From: Bacillus sp. Marseille-P3661
GTDB lineage: Bacteria > Bacillota > Bacilli > Bacillales > Bacillaceae_J
Direction: 5' to 3'
NCBI RefSeq assembly: GCF_900240995.1
Contig: NZ_LT965956.1
Coordinates: forward strand, 62,001-126,000
DNA length: 64,000 bases
The translations under genes and the position numbers were made by a program. The notes beneath the pieces are model-generated. The model saw only the letters and a program-made list of their open reading frames with translations. It was not told the DNA's origin and did not search any database. This document shows, in pieces, positions 1-8,412 of this stretch; within the stretch, counting starts at the first letter, position 1; every line of letters starts with the position of its first letter.

Positions 1-27
1 TAAATTAATAATAATTATTCATAGGCC

Positions 28-87
28 AAGGGGACAGGTAAGGTGGTTTAATTTTTATTTTGATAAGACCAATTGACCTGTCCCTTT
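28..87. repeat. Inverted repeat, REP-like
   Basis: An arm at 28-39 (AAGGGGACAGGT) is matched by an inverted arm at 76-87 (ACCTGTCCCTTT) with one mismatch and a 36-base loop. The core GGGACAGGT resembles short REP-like palindromes scattered in Bacillus genomes; that comparison is from memory. No T-run follows, so it is not an ordinary terminator. The rest of 1-184 shows no gene. Confidence 0.45.
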
Positions 88-184
88 GACCTTGCCTAGG
101 TGCTTCAGAAAATTTGTGTTCTTAAAATATTTATGAGAATAGTGGTGATAATAAAAGGAATCAAACATTCGAAGGGTGATTGTA

Positions 185-910
185 GTGGCATTAATTTCAT
201 GTCCTGAATGTTCTAGAGAGATTTCTGATAAGGTAAAAAGTTGTCCTCATTGTGGCTATCCATTGGATGGGGAACAGGAGAGTACTCAAAAAGTTGAACT
301 AACATCTGTAAATTTGAAGATGGAGAAACGCAAAAAGAAGAAATTACTTACATTAATTATAAGCCTTTTAGTGGTGGGACTATTGCTTGGGGTTGGTTAC
401 TCGGTTTACAGTAAACAACAATCCGAAAAAATAGCGGCTGAATATGCCGAAAATGTTGATCTTTTATTAATTGAAATGGTAGCAAGTGGTGCACAGGCTG
501 AGAGTTTGCTGAATTTGACAGCAAAAGTTTGGGTTAACACAATATATGAAGAAGAAGATTTTAAAACTGACCAATATACAAAAAAATATGGTTATTTTGA
601 AGATGATTTCAATGTCTCCTTAGCACGTCTTTTTGCTGATGAGAATACAAAAAAAACAATAGAAAGTATTGAAACGTCACAAGATAATGTTGCCGATCTG
701 ATGAAGAAACTTCAAAATCCACCTGAAGACTATCAAAAAGCTTATGAAACATTAAGTGAGTTGTATAGTGTGTACCAAGGGGTTACTGATCTAGCGATTA
801 ATCCAAAGGGAACTTTAACATCTTTTAATAGCAATAGAAATGAGAGAATAGACAAGTTTATGGAGTTGCTCAATAAAATCGAAACCCAATTACCCGAAAA
901 AGCAAAATAA
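185..910 (+). CDS. Zinc-ribbon membrane protein, function unknown
   Basis: The 241-residue product opens with a zinc-ribbon having two CPxC knuckles (CPEC and CPHC, residues about 6-23). A basic stretch and one hydrophobic segment (about residues 56-75, LLTLIISLLVVGLLLGVGY) follow, then a soluble, acidic, probably helical domain outside or inside the membrane. I chose the GTG at 185 because GAAGGG at 171-176 lies about 8 bases upstream; the GTG at 176 would overlap that ribosome site. This zinc_ribbon-plus-one-helix layout is common in Firmicutes without a known role. It stands alone; a stem-loop about 145 bases downstream may end the transcript. Confidence 0.75.
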   Translation: MALISCPECSREISDKVKSCPHCGYPLDGEQESTQKVELTSVNLKMEKRKKKKLLTLIISLLVVGLLLGVGYSVYSKQQSEKIAAEYAENVDLLLIEMVASGAQAESLLNLTAKVWVNTIYEEEDFKTDQYTKKYGYFEDDFNVSLARLFADENTKKTIESIETSQDNVADLMKKLQNPPEDYQKAYETLSELYSVYQGVTDLAINPKGTLTSFNSNRNERIDKFMELLNKIETQLPEKAK

Positions 911-1054
911 ATGGCCTTAAGGAACAGTTACCTTGAAGAGGAAAATTAACACAAATGCCTAATTAAAATATAAACGCGAATAAACCAAAGTAAAAGTGGT
1001 TGAAACCATTTATGAACTAAGATTTCCAATGCTAATCCTATAAAAAAATGGTTC

Positions 1055-1085
1055 GACCAAATTCTTAGTGAGTTTGGTCATTTTT
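1055..1085 (+). terminator. Probable terminator
   Basis: A short stem (GACCAAA 1055-1061 with TTTGGTC 1073-1079) is followed by ATTTTTCTT. The 911-1238 gap otherwise holds only a possible promoter for thrC, with TTGACT at 1180-1185 and no convincing -10 box. Confidence 0.55.
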
Positions 1086-1238
1086 CTTAGCACGTAGTTA
1101 GTTAAAGCGATTTACCAGAAAATAGGGCCACAGTTTCGATTATTTTTTTAAAAAAATGTCGAATTATTTCAAATACATATTGACTCACGGCTAAATCTGG
1201 GCAAAGATAAAGATATTATTTATTTCTTGGAGGCTGTT

Positions 1239-2639
1239 ATGAAATATATTAGTACACGCGGTAATGTAAATGAAATTGGTTTTATTGATACAGTTTTGAT
1301 GGGCTTGGCAACGGATGGTGGACTATTAGTTCCAAAACAAATTCCACAATTTTCGGATGAAAAGCTGGATTCGATGTCCAAGTTATCATATCAAGAATTA
1401 GCATATGAAATTATTTCTCAATATGTAGATGGGGAAATCCCAGAGAATGAACTCAAGGGATTAATTGAGAAAAGCTATGGGACTTTCCGTCATCCTGAAG
1501 TGACACCTGTCCAAAAAGTTAAGGATAATATGTATGTTCTCGAATTGTTCCATGGACCAACTTTTGCTTTTAAAGATGTAGCGCTGCAATTTTTAGGGAA
1601 TTTATATTCTTATATTGCAAAGAAGACAGGTGTTACCATTAATATCCTTGGGGCTACGTCTGGGGATACAGGTGCATCGGCTATTGAGGGTGTAAGAGGA
1701 AAAGAAGGAATTCGCATTTGTATATTGCATCCACATGGAAAAGTAAGTAAGGTACAAGAGCTGCAAATGACGACTGTGGATGATCCAACTGTTCTAAATT
1801 TAGCGATTAAAGGAACTTTTGACGATGGTCAAAGAATGATAAAAGAAATATTTGCAGATTTGGATTTTAAAGAAAAATATCATTTGCGTGCTATCAATTC
1901 GATCAACTTTGCTCGCATCCTAGCGCAAATCGTTTATTATTTCTATGCGTATTTCCAAGTGGCAAAAGAGAAAAATATAGAAAGTCTTAACTTTAGTGTG
2001 CCAACTGGGAACTTCGGGGACATTTTTGCGGGTTATTTGGCAAAGAGAATGGGTCTTCCTGTTGGTAAACTGATTGTTGCAACGAACGAAAACAATATTT
2101 TAGAACGTTTTATCAACGATGGTGTGTATGAGCCAGGTGAATTCCGTAGCACATTTAGTCCTTCTATGGATATTCAAGTTGCCAGCAATTTCGAGCGTTA
2201 TCTATACTACTTGCTAAAAGAAGATTCAAGTTCAGTTACTAATTTAATGGACCAATTTAAATCCGAAGGAAAAATTGTAGTAAATGAGGAGCAGTTGCGT
2301 CAGGTACAAGCCGATTTTGCTGCATATGGCGTACAGGGTGAGGAGTGCCTGCAAACAATTAGCAAGTATTATGCCGAAACGAATTATTTACTTGATCCAC
2401 ATACTTCTTGTGGGGTTGCAGCATACGAACACACTACCGATTCAAATGAGGTGACTGTGACACTTGCAACTGCTCATCCAGCAAAATTTAATGAATCGAT
2501 TGAACGTTGTAATATTGAGCAAACATTCCCTGAACAAATTAACGAACTGTTCGAAAAACCACAACATCTCGAAGTAGTTGAAGCTGAAAATGATGAAATT
2601 ATTCGAAAGCTAGAGAAACATTTTAGTTCAGCACAATAA
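1239..2639 (+). CDS. thrC: Threonine synthase
   Basis: PLP enzyme converting O-phospho-L-homoserine to L-threonine plus phosphate, the last step of threonine synthesis. The 466-residue length fits the longer (E. coli/yeast-like) class rather than the roughly 350-residue Bacillus subtilis class. The N-terminal MKYISTRG and DGGLLVP blocks are typical. The PLP lysine is about residue 112 in GPTFAFKD, and TSGDTG is the phosphate-binding loop. The start is the ATG at 1239, 5 bases after TTGGAGG (1227-1233); the TTG at 1227 is part of that ribosome site. It is monocistronic, without hom or thrB beside it, and is closed by a strong terminator. Confidence 0.95.
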   Translation: MKYISTRGNVNEIGFIDTVLMGLATDGGLLVPKQIPQFSDEKLDSMSKLSYQELAYEIISQYVDGEIPENELKGLIEKSYGTFRHPEVTPVQKVKDNMYVLELFHGPTFAFKDVALQFLGNLYSYIAKKTGVTINILGATSGDTGASAIEGVRGKEGIRICILHPHGKVSKVQELQMTTVDDPTVLNLAIKGTFDDGQRMIKEIFADLDFKEKYHLRAINSINFARILAQIVYYFYAYFQVAKEKNIESLNFSVPTGNFGDIFAGYLAKRMGLPVGKLIVATNENNILERFINDGVYEPGEFRSTFSPSMDIQVASNFERYLYYLLKEDSSSVTNLMDQFKSEGKIVVNEEQLRQVQADFAAYGVQGEECLQTISKYYAETNYLLDPHTSCGVAAYEHTTDSNEVTVTLATAHPAKFNESIERCNIEQTFPEQINELFEKPQHLEVVEAENDEIIRKLEKHFSSAQ

Positions 2640-2660
2640 TTGAATATAGAATTTAAAATT

Positions 2661-2706
2661 GCACCACCAAATTTAGTACACAGTCTAAAAATTTGGTGGT
2701 GCTTTT
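2661..2706 (+). terminator. Terminator of thrC
   Basis: A perfect 14-bp stem (GCACCACCAAATTT at 2661-2674 pairing with 2689-2702) is followed by TTTT. Confidence 0.85.
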
Positions 2707-2744
2707 CTGTAGTTAAATTAAATTAACAAAGTAGACATGTAGCG

Positions 2745-2776
2745 AAAAAAAGTTCTTCTTTTAGCGGAAGAAGAAC
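2745..2776 (-). terminator. Minus-strand terminator
   Basis: Read on the minus strand, GTTCTTCTT (2776-2768) pairs with AAGAAGAAC (2760-2752) and is followed directly by a run of seven T (2751-2745). It sits just downstream of the minus-strand reading frame at 2803-2964. Confidence 0.65.
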
Positions 2777-2802
2777 AAAGCAAGGAACAGTGAGAAAGGT
2801 CT

Positions 2803-2964
2803 TCAATAGAGGACGATGACCCAACCTTGTTGGGAACATTTTGCATCCATAACTTTAGCAGTTTCTACGAGTAATTCTCGTTCAGAAAACCATATTTCAT
2901 TAAAAAATTGAGAGTTAATAGGCAGCGGGGATAAGTTTAAGTAGCTTAGTATGATAGATACTCA
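2803..2964 (-). pseudogene. Small broken gene remnant
   Basis: On the minus strand a frame of about 53 codons ends at 2803 and reads like protein (it contains EIWFSERELL and AKVMDAKC and ends GWVIVLY) but has no ATG, GTG or TTG at its beginning. In another frame, an ATG near 2966 gives MSIYHTKLLKLIPAAY and then a stop, so one frameshift around 2915-2925 would join the two into a protein of about 65 residues. A minus-strand terminator follows. I do not recognise the family. It may be a decayed small gene. Confidence 0.4.
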
Positions 2965-3032
2965 TACTAAATACTACAGTGCCGTTTATATTTCTTATAA
3001 CGTTCCAACTTCAATTAATTCGTGTTCATGAG

Positions 3033-3081
3033 ACCTAACTTCCATCTGCTATACAAATAGCAATTGAAAGTTAGGTTTTTG
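3033..3081 (+). terminator. Orphan plus-strand terminator
   Basis: ACCTAACTT (3033-3041) pairs with AAGTTAGGT (3068-3076), with an inner TGCTAT/ATAGCA stem, followed by TTTTT. No plus-strand gene lies between the thrC terminator and this hairpin, so it may end a small RNA or a lost gene. Confidence 0.6.
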
Positions 3082-3241
3082 TATTTATCAAAAAACAATC
3101 GGTCTATCAATAGCCCGGAGTTAATAGTAAAAATTGAATGAAAATTTATGTTAGAATAATTAGAAAATTATGTACATCTAAATTTGTTTCTGGTAGAATA
3201 ACTATACAAATATAAAGTTATAAAAATTGAGGTGAGTTTTA

Positions 3242-3769
3242 ATGGGAGCAGGGAAGAAGATTGATAGAAAGTTTATTGTCGAAAATGACTATCTATTAGA
3301 ACACTTAGATCTAGTTGCGATTGATTTGGTAGAACAGCGCTACATAGCTGTTGGGGTTGATGAAGAGGTTAGAATTAGAAGTATTGAGGACTATACGACA
3401 GAACCTCACAAAGTTACTTATTATCTCTCAATCAAGAAAGGTCAAGGGATGGCTCGTATTAAAACAGAAACTGAAATTAAAGAAAATACCTATATCCAAT
3501 TATTCAATAATTTAATAAGTTTAAAACCAATTATCAAAAAGAGATTATTCTATGATTATTGCGGTCATCATTTAACGATCTATAAATATTTCGGAAAATT
3601 AGAGGGACTAACGATTGTAAAGGTTGAATTTGATTCAGAGAAAGAAGCTGAAAAGTTTGAGATACCACACTGGTTCAGCACTGAAATTACAGATGATTTC
3701 TCTTATCGAAATCAAAACTTATTCCTTAAAATTAATGATATCGTTGAAACTAGCGAAGTACACGCTTAA
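3242..3769 (+). CDS. CYTH-domain protein (triphosphate tunnel enzyme)
   Basis: A 175-residue single-domain protein of the CYTH/triphosphate-tunnel-metalloenzyme superfamily. It shows the family's run of charged strands: KIDRKFIVEN at residues 6-15 (family form ExExK), RIRSI, YLSIKKGQG, then KTETEI, and a C-terminal KVEFDSEKEAEKF and TEITDD. Members hydrolyse inorganic or organic triphosphates, and some are class IV adenylate cyclases; which applies here cannot be told by eye. AGGTGAG precedes the ATG. It is a lone gene between its own terminator and the orphan terminator. Confidence 0.75.
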   Translation: MGAGKKIDRKFIVENDYLLEHLDLVAIDLVEQRYIAVGVDEEVRIRSIEDYTTEPHKVTYYLSIKKGQGMARIKTETEIKENTYIQLFNNLISLKPIIKKRLFYDYCGHHLTIYKYFGKLEGLTIVKVEFDSEKEAEKFEIPHWFSTEITDDFSYRNQNLFLKINDIVETSEVHA

Positions 3770-3790
3770 TATTAATATCTCAATTTAACC

Positions 3791-3834
3791 AATAGAGGTA
3801 CACGTGAGTCCTACTCATATGTACCTCTATTTAT
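3791..3834 (+). terminator. Terminator after CYTH gene
   Basis: AATAGAGGTAC (3791-3801) pairs with GTACCTCTATT (3821-3831). Confidence 0.75.
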
Positions 3835-4072
3835 GGGTTCTAAAAATATTTTGATATTTATTTTAATAAGGTGATCTAACTGTAAGAGATTATCTAAAAG
3901 TAGCTTTAAAAAGCAAATGCAAACATCGGGTGAAGGGATAGCAGAAACAATTTGAAGAAAAATCCACGTATAGCCAATCCATTAGAAAAGCGATAGGAAA
4001 ATAGCCCTGTCAAAATAATTAACCATGAATAGCCTATTATGGAACATTTATTTAGATGGGGGAATCGCAATT

Positions 4073-4924
4073 ATGAATGAAATGAGTAGTATGGAGCCAA
4101 GCAAGCTCTGTCAGGAGTTTGCTAACATTTTAGACGCAATGCCAGCTGTTATTAACGGTGTTTGTACAGCAACTCGGTCTCGGACCAATATCCACCCAAC
4201 TGTTTTGAGACGCAGAGCAGAATCTTTTATGTTTGTTCCTCAGGCATTTTCATTTGAACAGTTGGACAGCCAAGGTAAAGCGTTATGCCTTGGGGAGACT
4301 GTGATTCTTCAAGAAGAAATAAATCCATTTATTTCTGTTCTAAGGTCACATAATATTTTTGTCACCGCCGTACACAATCACTGGTTATTTGATGATCCTC
4401 GTTTGATGTATATTCATTTTGAATCCATTGATGAACCACTTGATTTTGCTCGAAATACAAAGGATGCGCTTGATGTATTGACTACTAAAAATATTGGTGG
4501 TTTTGGATTAGGGAGACAGCGTGTAAATAGTAGAGCGGAAGAGTTATGTGAAGAATTTCATAGAATACTAGGTGGAGACCAAACCTTTGAAGATGGCGTT
4601 TGCATGGTGATGAGATCACGGAACGAAATAAGACCTCGGATTTTGGGAAGACCAAGTCGATCCTTCCTCGCTATTCCACAAATGTTTGCGTTTGAATCAT
4701 TAACACCGGATGGCAGGGCACTGTGTAGTGGAGAAACAGTTCTTCTAGAGGAAGAATTTAATCCCTTAGCTAGTAAACTACGCGAGCATGGAATACTTAT
4801 TACAGCTTTCCATAATCATTGGCTTTTTGACAATCCAAAATTGATGTACATTCACTTTGTGAAGATTGACCATCCAGTTCAGTTTGCGAAGGATGTGAGG
4901 GAATCTTTCAGAGTACTAAAATGA
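4073..4924 (+). CDS. Tandem DUF1259 protein
   Basis: Two homologous DUF1259 halves (about residues 10-140 and 155-283) share the same order: CxEF, a GVC block, LGRPSR or LRRRAES, a GE.V block, then VTAVHNHWLFD or ITAFHNHWLFD followed by MYIHF. Histidines in the HNHW motif are the likely metal or ligand contacts. DUF1259 (LppY/LpqO-type) proteins have no settled biochemical function. The ATG at 4073 is chosen because GGGGGAA lies about 10 bases upstream; an upstream ATG at 4025 lacks one. The frame continues past its TGA stop (next entry), so the annotated end may not be the ancestral one. Confidence 0.8.
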   Translation: MNEMSSMEPSKLCQEFANILDAMPAVINGVCTATRSRTNIHPTVLRRRAESFMFVPQAFSFEQLDSQGKALCLGETVILQEEINPFISVLRSHNIFVTAVHNHWLFDDPRLMYIHFESIDEPLDFARNTKDALDVLTTKNIGGFGLGRQRVNSRAEELCEEFHRILGGDQTFEDGVCMVMRSRNEIRPRILGRPSRSFLAIPQMFAFESLTPDGRALCSGETVLLEEEFNPLASKLREHGILITAFHNHWLFDNPKLMYIHFVKIDHPVQFAKDVRESFRVLK

Positions 4925-5170
4925 GCAAGAGCGACATTATCGGGGGAAAAGGTTACTTCTAAATTAAAAAGGAGTAACCAAAGCCTCCGAATTTTAAATT
5001 TTATTGGAGCGCTCAGTTATCAAGTGATCCCATGAGTATTGCATGAAGAAGGTGCCTTTTCCAAAAGAGCATATAGAGCTTTTTTCTTAGATCTAGCACA
5101 AATGGAGGACTTATCAGGAAAACCAATCTTTAGAGAAATTAGTTCAAATTATCCAAAAAAACAATGGTAA
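4925..5170 (+). pseudogene. In-frame coding remnant behind DUF1259 gene
   Basis: Directly after the TGA at 4922-4924 the same frame stays open for 36 codons to a TGA at 5033-5035, then for 44 codons to a TAA at 5168-5170. The second part reads as clear protein (VLHEEGAFSKRAYRAFF, LDLAQMEDLSGKPIFREI), and the segment before the inner stop (LNFIGALSYQVIP) joins it naturally. I do not recognise the family. It is either a separate decayed gene with one nonsense codon or a lost C-terminal part of the DUF1259 protein; TGA readthrough is a less likely option. Confidence 0.5.
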
Positions 5171-5233
5171 ATAAAGGGAAATGTTGATATAGTAATTAGG
5201 TAGCGCCATATTAATAGAAAAAGTGGTGTATTC

Positions 5234-5794
5234 ATGATGAAAACATTAGAAACTTTGCGAACTGAAATCGTATTTGAAGCTAAAAAAGGATATCCTATTT
5301 TACTATCGGGTTCCTGTGTGTTTTTTATATTTATATTACTTCCATTTATATTTCCAATGGCAACCGTCCAATTAGTGTGGATTTTTGGTCTAACGGCAAT
5401 TTTTCCATTAGGATTATTAATCAGTAAGTTTCTCGGTGTAAATATCCTATCTTCTGGTAATCCGTTAGGTACATTAGGAGGAATCGTTGCTTTTGCACAA
5501 GCTTTTTTTATTCCAGTCTTTATCGTCGTTTATATACATATACCAGCCTACCTGCCTTTCACGATAGGATTGCTTGGAGGATCGCACTTTCTGCCTTATA
5601 TGTGGATTTATAAAAGCAACGCTTATTTAGTTGTTACTTTAGGTGTCTGTTTATCTTCTTTTTTCCTTGGAGGATGGTTTGTTAACCAAGCATTTATACT
5701 TGTTCCTTTAGCAATTTTTCTTGTTTATGGGATTGGTGTACTTCTAATTATAAAAGAACTGAGAGTAGAGAGTAGTAGGTCGGACTCCAAATAA
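5234..5794 (+). CDS. Multi-pass membrane protein (DUF7010-like)
   Basis: A 186-residue protein with five or six hydrophobic helices: about residues 22-40, 45-63, 75-98, 105-122, 130-147 and 155-172. The N-terminal ETLRTEIVFEAKKGYP reminds me of a DUF7010-type family of Bacillus membrane proteins, but I cannot verify it here. GGTG lies 6-9 bases before paired ATG codons at 5234 and 5237. The next gene starts 22 bases after the stop, so the two are probably one operon. No function is known. Confidence 0.65.
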   Translation: MMKTLETLRTEIVFEAKKGYPILLSGSCVFFIFILLPFIFPMATVQLVWIFGLTAIFPLGLLISKFLGVNILSSGNPLGTLGGIVAFAQAFFIPVFIVVYIHIPAYLPFTIGLLGGSHFLPYMWIYKSNAYLVVTLGVCLSSFFLGGWFVNQAFILVPLAIFLVYGIGVLLIIKELRVESSRSDSK

Positions 5795-5815
5795 ACTATT
5801 TGAGGAGAGGATCAC

Positions 5816-6295
5816 TTGTTTAATTTAGTTTTATTTTCACATATTGCAACAGGTTTCATCTGTCTGATAAGTGGTATCTTTGCGATGTCTGCTAAGAAAA
5901 AGAAAGGCAAACATACTGTTTCGGGTGAGATTTATCATTGGTCATATGTTCTTGTGTTCCTATCAACTGTCGTGATGTCGATTATTCATTGGGAGGAAAG
6001 TGCTTATCTTTTCTATATTGGAGTTTTTTCCTATGCACTTGCTCTGCTTGGATATCTAGCTGTAAAAATAAAGTGGAAAAATTGGCTAAGTAACCATATT
6101 GGCGGTATGCTTGGATCTTATATTGGAATCGTAACCGCTACAATTGTCGTTAACAGCCCCAGAGTTCCGTTATTAAACGAAATTCCGGTTCTAATTTTTT
6201 GGTTTTTACCAACAATTATTGGTACACCATTTATAATTAAGGTAGGTAATAAGTATAAAGCGAAACGGGGAAAGGGGCATACTTCACATCTATAA
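5816..6295 (+). CDS. DUF2306-like membrane protein
   Basis: A 159-residue integral membrane protein with about four helices. The N-terminal LFSHIATGFICLISGIFAM, followed by basic residues and GKHTVSGEIYHW, has the look of DUF2306-type proteins (histidine-bearing helix, small Gly/Ala-rich segment, H..G.iY.W). The start is a TTG at 5816 with GAGGAGAGG 5-13 bases upstream; no ATG is available. It follows the preceding membrane gene by 22 bases and ends before a terminator, so the pair forms a two-gene operon. Function unknown. Confidence 0.65.
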   Translation: MFNLVLFSHIATGFICLISGIFAMSAKKKKGKHTVSGEIYHWSYVLVFLSTVVMSIIHWEESAYLFYIGVFSYALALLGYLAVKIKWKNWLSNHIGGMLGSYIGIVTATIVVNSPRVPLLNEIPVLIFWFLPTIIGTPFIIKVGNKYKAKRGKGHTSHL

Positions 6296-6377
6296 TCTCT
6301 TTGTGGGAGGGTGTATAGGTGTTTATTTTTTGAATTTCTGCTGCGCTAGAATTAATATTTATTTAAAAAGAATAAAG

Positions 6378-6410
6378 AGACCAAATCAACAACACGATTT
6401 GGTCTTCTAA
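6378..6410. terminator. Bidirectional terminator
   Basis: AGACCAAATC (6378-6387) pairs with GATTTGGTCT (6396-6405), with T-rich sequence after it and A-rich sequence before it. It lies between converging genes. Confidence 0.75.
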
Positions 6411-6476
6411 TTTGTATGTTATTTTAGTAATCGTAAAGTCTGTCCATGCACTTTAACTCCACAAACCGAACCCTCT

Positions 6477-7067
6477 TTAGTAATCCGTTTCAATCAAATT
6501 TCTTTCTAAATACGATTCAATTAATTCGCTAATTTGAAAGGAAACCTGTGGCAAATCATAATTTTCAAAAATATGCTCACATTGATTTTTATAATTCATT
6601 GTTTCATCATAATGAGACATATGGCGCTGGATCTCTGACTCACCATCTTGGCGTTTCTTTTGTCTCTCGATGACTGTTTCGCGGTTGGCATAAATAAAAA
6701 TGCGAACTACCTTTTCACCATACATTTGTTTTAATTTTTCAGCTCCTTCAGGATTAAGAGCCATATAAACTAAATTATGTTCTTTAAAGGTTTCTATAAT
6801 ATCAATTTCACGAATTCCGTAATGATTTCCATCAATTTCAACACTTTCAAGGAATTCGCCCTGTTCCTGCATTTTTAGAAAAGTTTCTTTAGAAACAAAG
6901 TGATAGTCTTCTCCGTTGATTTCATAATGGCGTGGGGGACGAGTGGTATACGAGAGAACGGTTTCCATATCGAAGGCAGTTGCGACCATTTTTCCTAGAG
7001 TTTTTCTTCCAGAACCATCAGGGCCAGTATAAATGAAAATTCTTTCTTTTTCTTTAATTTGATACAT
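6477..7067 (-). CDS. Guanylate-kinase paralogue with altered P-loop
   Basis: A 196-residue protein with the guanylate-kinase order: P-loop, then LSYTTRPPRHYEINGEDYHF (the GMP-binding SYTTR.PR..E..G.DY.F block), then GEFLE. and YGI. The P-loop reads GPDGSGRKT (residues 15-23) where canonical Gmk has GPSGVGKGT, so Arg21 replaces the usual lysine and the lysine is shifted by one. Close relatives with the same loop are, as I recall, common in Bacillus next to a separate canonical gmk. The start is the ATG at 7067 after a strong AAGGAGG. It is monocistronic. Activity as GMP kinase is uncertain. Confidence 0.8.
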   Translation of the reverse strand: MYQIKEKERIFIYTGPDGSGRKTLGKMVATAFDMETVLSYTTRPPRHYEINGEDYHFVSKETFLKMQEQGEFLESVEIDGNHYGIREIDIIETFKEHNLVYMALNPEGAEKLKQMYGEKVVRIFIYANRETVIERQKKRQDGESEIQRHMSHYDETMNYKNQCEHIFENYDLPQVSFQISELIESYLERNLIETDY

Positions 7068-7901
7068 AAATTACCTCCTTGAGTTTTGTGAATTTAATGA
7101 ATCTTTTGAATTTTATATTTATTATATCATATATTCGACCTACTTTGTAGTGAAAACTTTGTGAACAATAATTGAACTCCAACTTATACATGTGAATTGT
7201 CAAACTAACAACTATTTTATATTTTATTTAACGACAAGATACAAAAGAACATTAACAAAGTAAATGAGGAATAAGTCCTGAGTCTCTGTCACCCAGTGTA
7301 TATAAAGGGGTATGCCACAGTCTTTTCTGGTGAAAATTGCATCCAAGAAGCTAATAGGGGGGTTACAAGATAGTTTACAAAAACTATATAATTATTCATA
7401 CTTTTATGAAAATAAAAGAGTTGAAAATACTAGGATAAGCAATTATAAGTTTATTAAAATAATATATTCACTTTTAAAATAGTAAAAATATAGTGATGTT
7501 TTATAGTAAAATAACGAATAAGGAAGATTTCTAAAGAAAAGTATGTATGTTCCCGCTTACATGATGGTTTTGAAATTATATGGAAATATGATAGATTGAA
7601 TGTGTGCAATAGAAAAGGATATGTCAATGGAGAAATTGTTACAAATGAAAATAACGTTTATTTTTCTTTCGAGAACTAAACAATAGCTCGTTACGGTAAG
7701 GAATATTAATAGTTTCGTATTTCTTAAACATTAGATACTACTAGTTAATGTTTTATTTTTGTTTGGGATGAAACTGCCCTGTGTTTCGTTAGTCATTGTT
7801 GAAAGTTGAAAGAGAGATCGCAGCGTTATTCCTAGATAATATCGGAAGATCTGGAATAGCAGAATAAGTACCAGAATTCATGGACTAGGAGGAACGAAAT
7901 A
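7068..7901. other. Intergenic region with a possible coding remnant
   Basis: This 834-base gap holds no clear gene. Around 7520-7680 on the plus strand a start-less frame of about 55 codons reads plausibly as protein (FEIIWKYDRL, KGYVNGEIV, NNVYFSFEN) and ends in TAA. It may be the tail of a lost gene. No terminator or RNA structure stood out. Confidence 0.3.
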
Positions 7902-8384
7902 ATGCCAGCAACTTTACTTAGAGAACGAGAAACAACGATAGAAGAAATGTTTAATAATGGATTTCAGAACAAATCATCTGAAAATGATCAAGTAAAAACG
8001 GAACTATTTGATCAACTCTCAAAACCGGAAGTTCAAGAATCACTTACAACACTTATTGAAAATCTACCCAAAATAGTAGAAATGACAACGGCGTTAAATA
8101 AATCGTACGACTTAATTCAATCGTTAACTACAGATCGCGTGTTGTATGAGGATTTAATGGGAGGAATGAAAGAGTTTATTGAGCCAGTTGAAAGTACAGT
8201 CAAAGGAATGGCTGCAACAGCAATCGAGGCAAAAGATCGTGCACAAGCTAACGACCAAAAAACAATTGGTCTTTTTGGTTTGCTTAAAATGTTAAAAGAC
8301 CCACAAGTGCAAAAGATGTTCCGTTTTGTTCAAGCCTATTTGGATATAACATCTGAAAAACAAGCAAAAGGGAATGCCCAATAA
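7902..8384 (+). CDS. yjlC: DUF1641 protein YjlC
   Basis: A 160-residue soluble, largely helical protein of the DUF1641 family. The recognisable central part is ALNKSYDLIQSLTTDRVLYEDL and the C-terminal part GLFGLLKMLKDPQVQK. In Bacillus subtilis yjlC is cotranscribed with ndh (yjlD), and the same pair occurs here, with the ndh start 28 bases after the stop. DUF1641 proteins accompany respiratory dehydrogenases, but the molecular role is unknown. AGGAGGAACG precedes the ATG. I looked for a Rex operator upstream, as known for the B. subtilis operon, and did not find a good one. Confidence 0.85.
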   Translation: MPATLLRERETTIEEMFNNGFQNKSSENDQVKTELFDQLSKPEVQESLTTLIENLPKIVEMTTALNKSYDLIQSLTTDRVLYEDLMGGMKEFIEPVESTVKGMAATAIEAKDRAQANDQKTIGLFGLLKMLKDPQVQKMFRFVQAYLDITSEKQAKGNAQ

Positions 8385-8412
8385 TTTAGTGGCAGGTAAA
8401 GGGGTTAATAGT

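Noticed and set aside
911-1238. T-box or threonine leader before thrC
   Set aside because: No T-box core sequence or antiterminator could be recognised.
7700-7901. Rex operator before yjlC-ndh
   Set aside because: Searched for TTGTGAA-N4-TTCACAA; only poor matches were seen.
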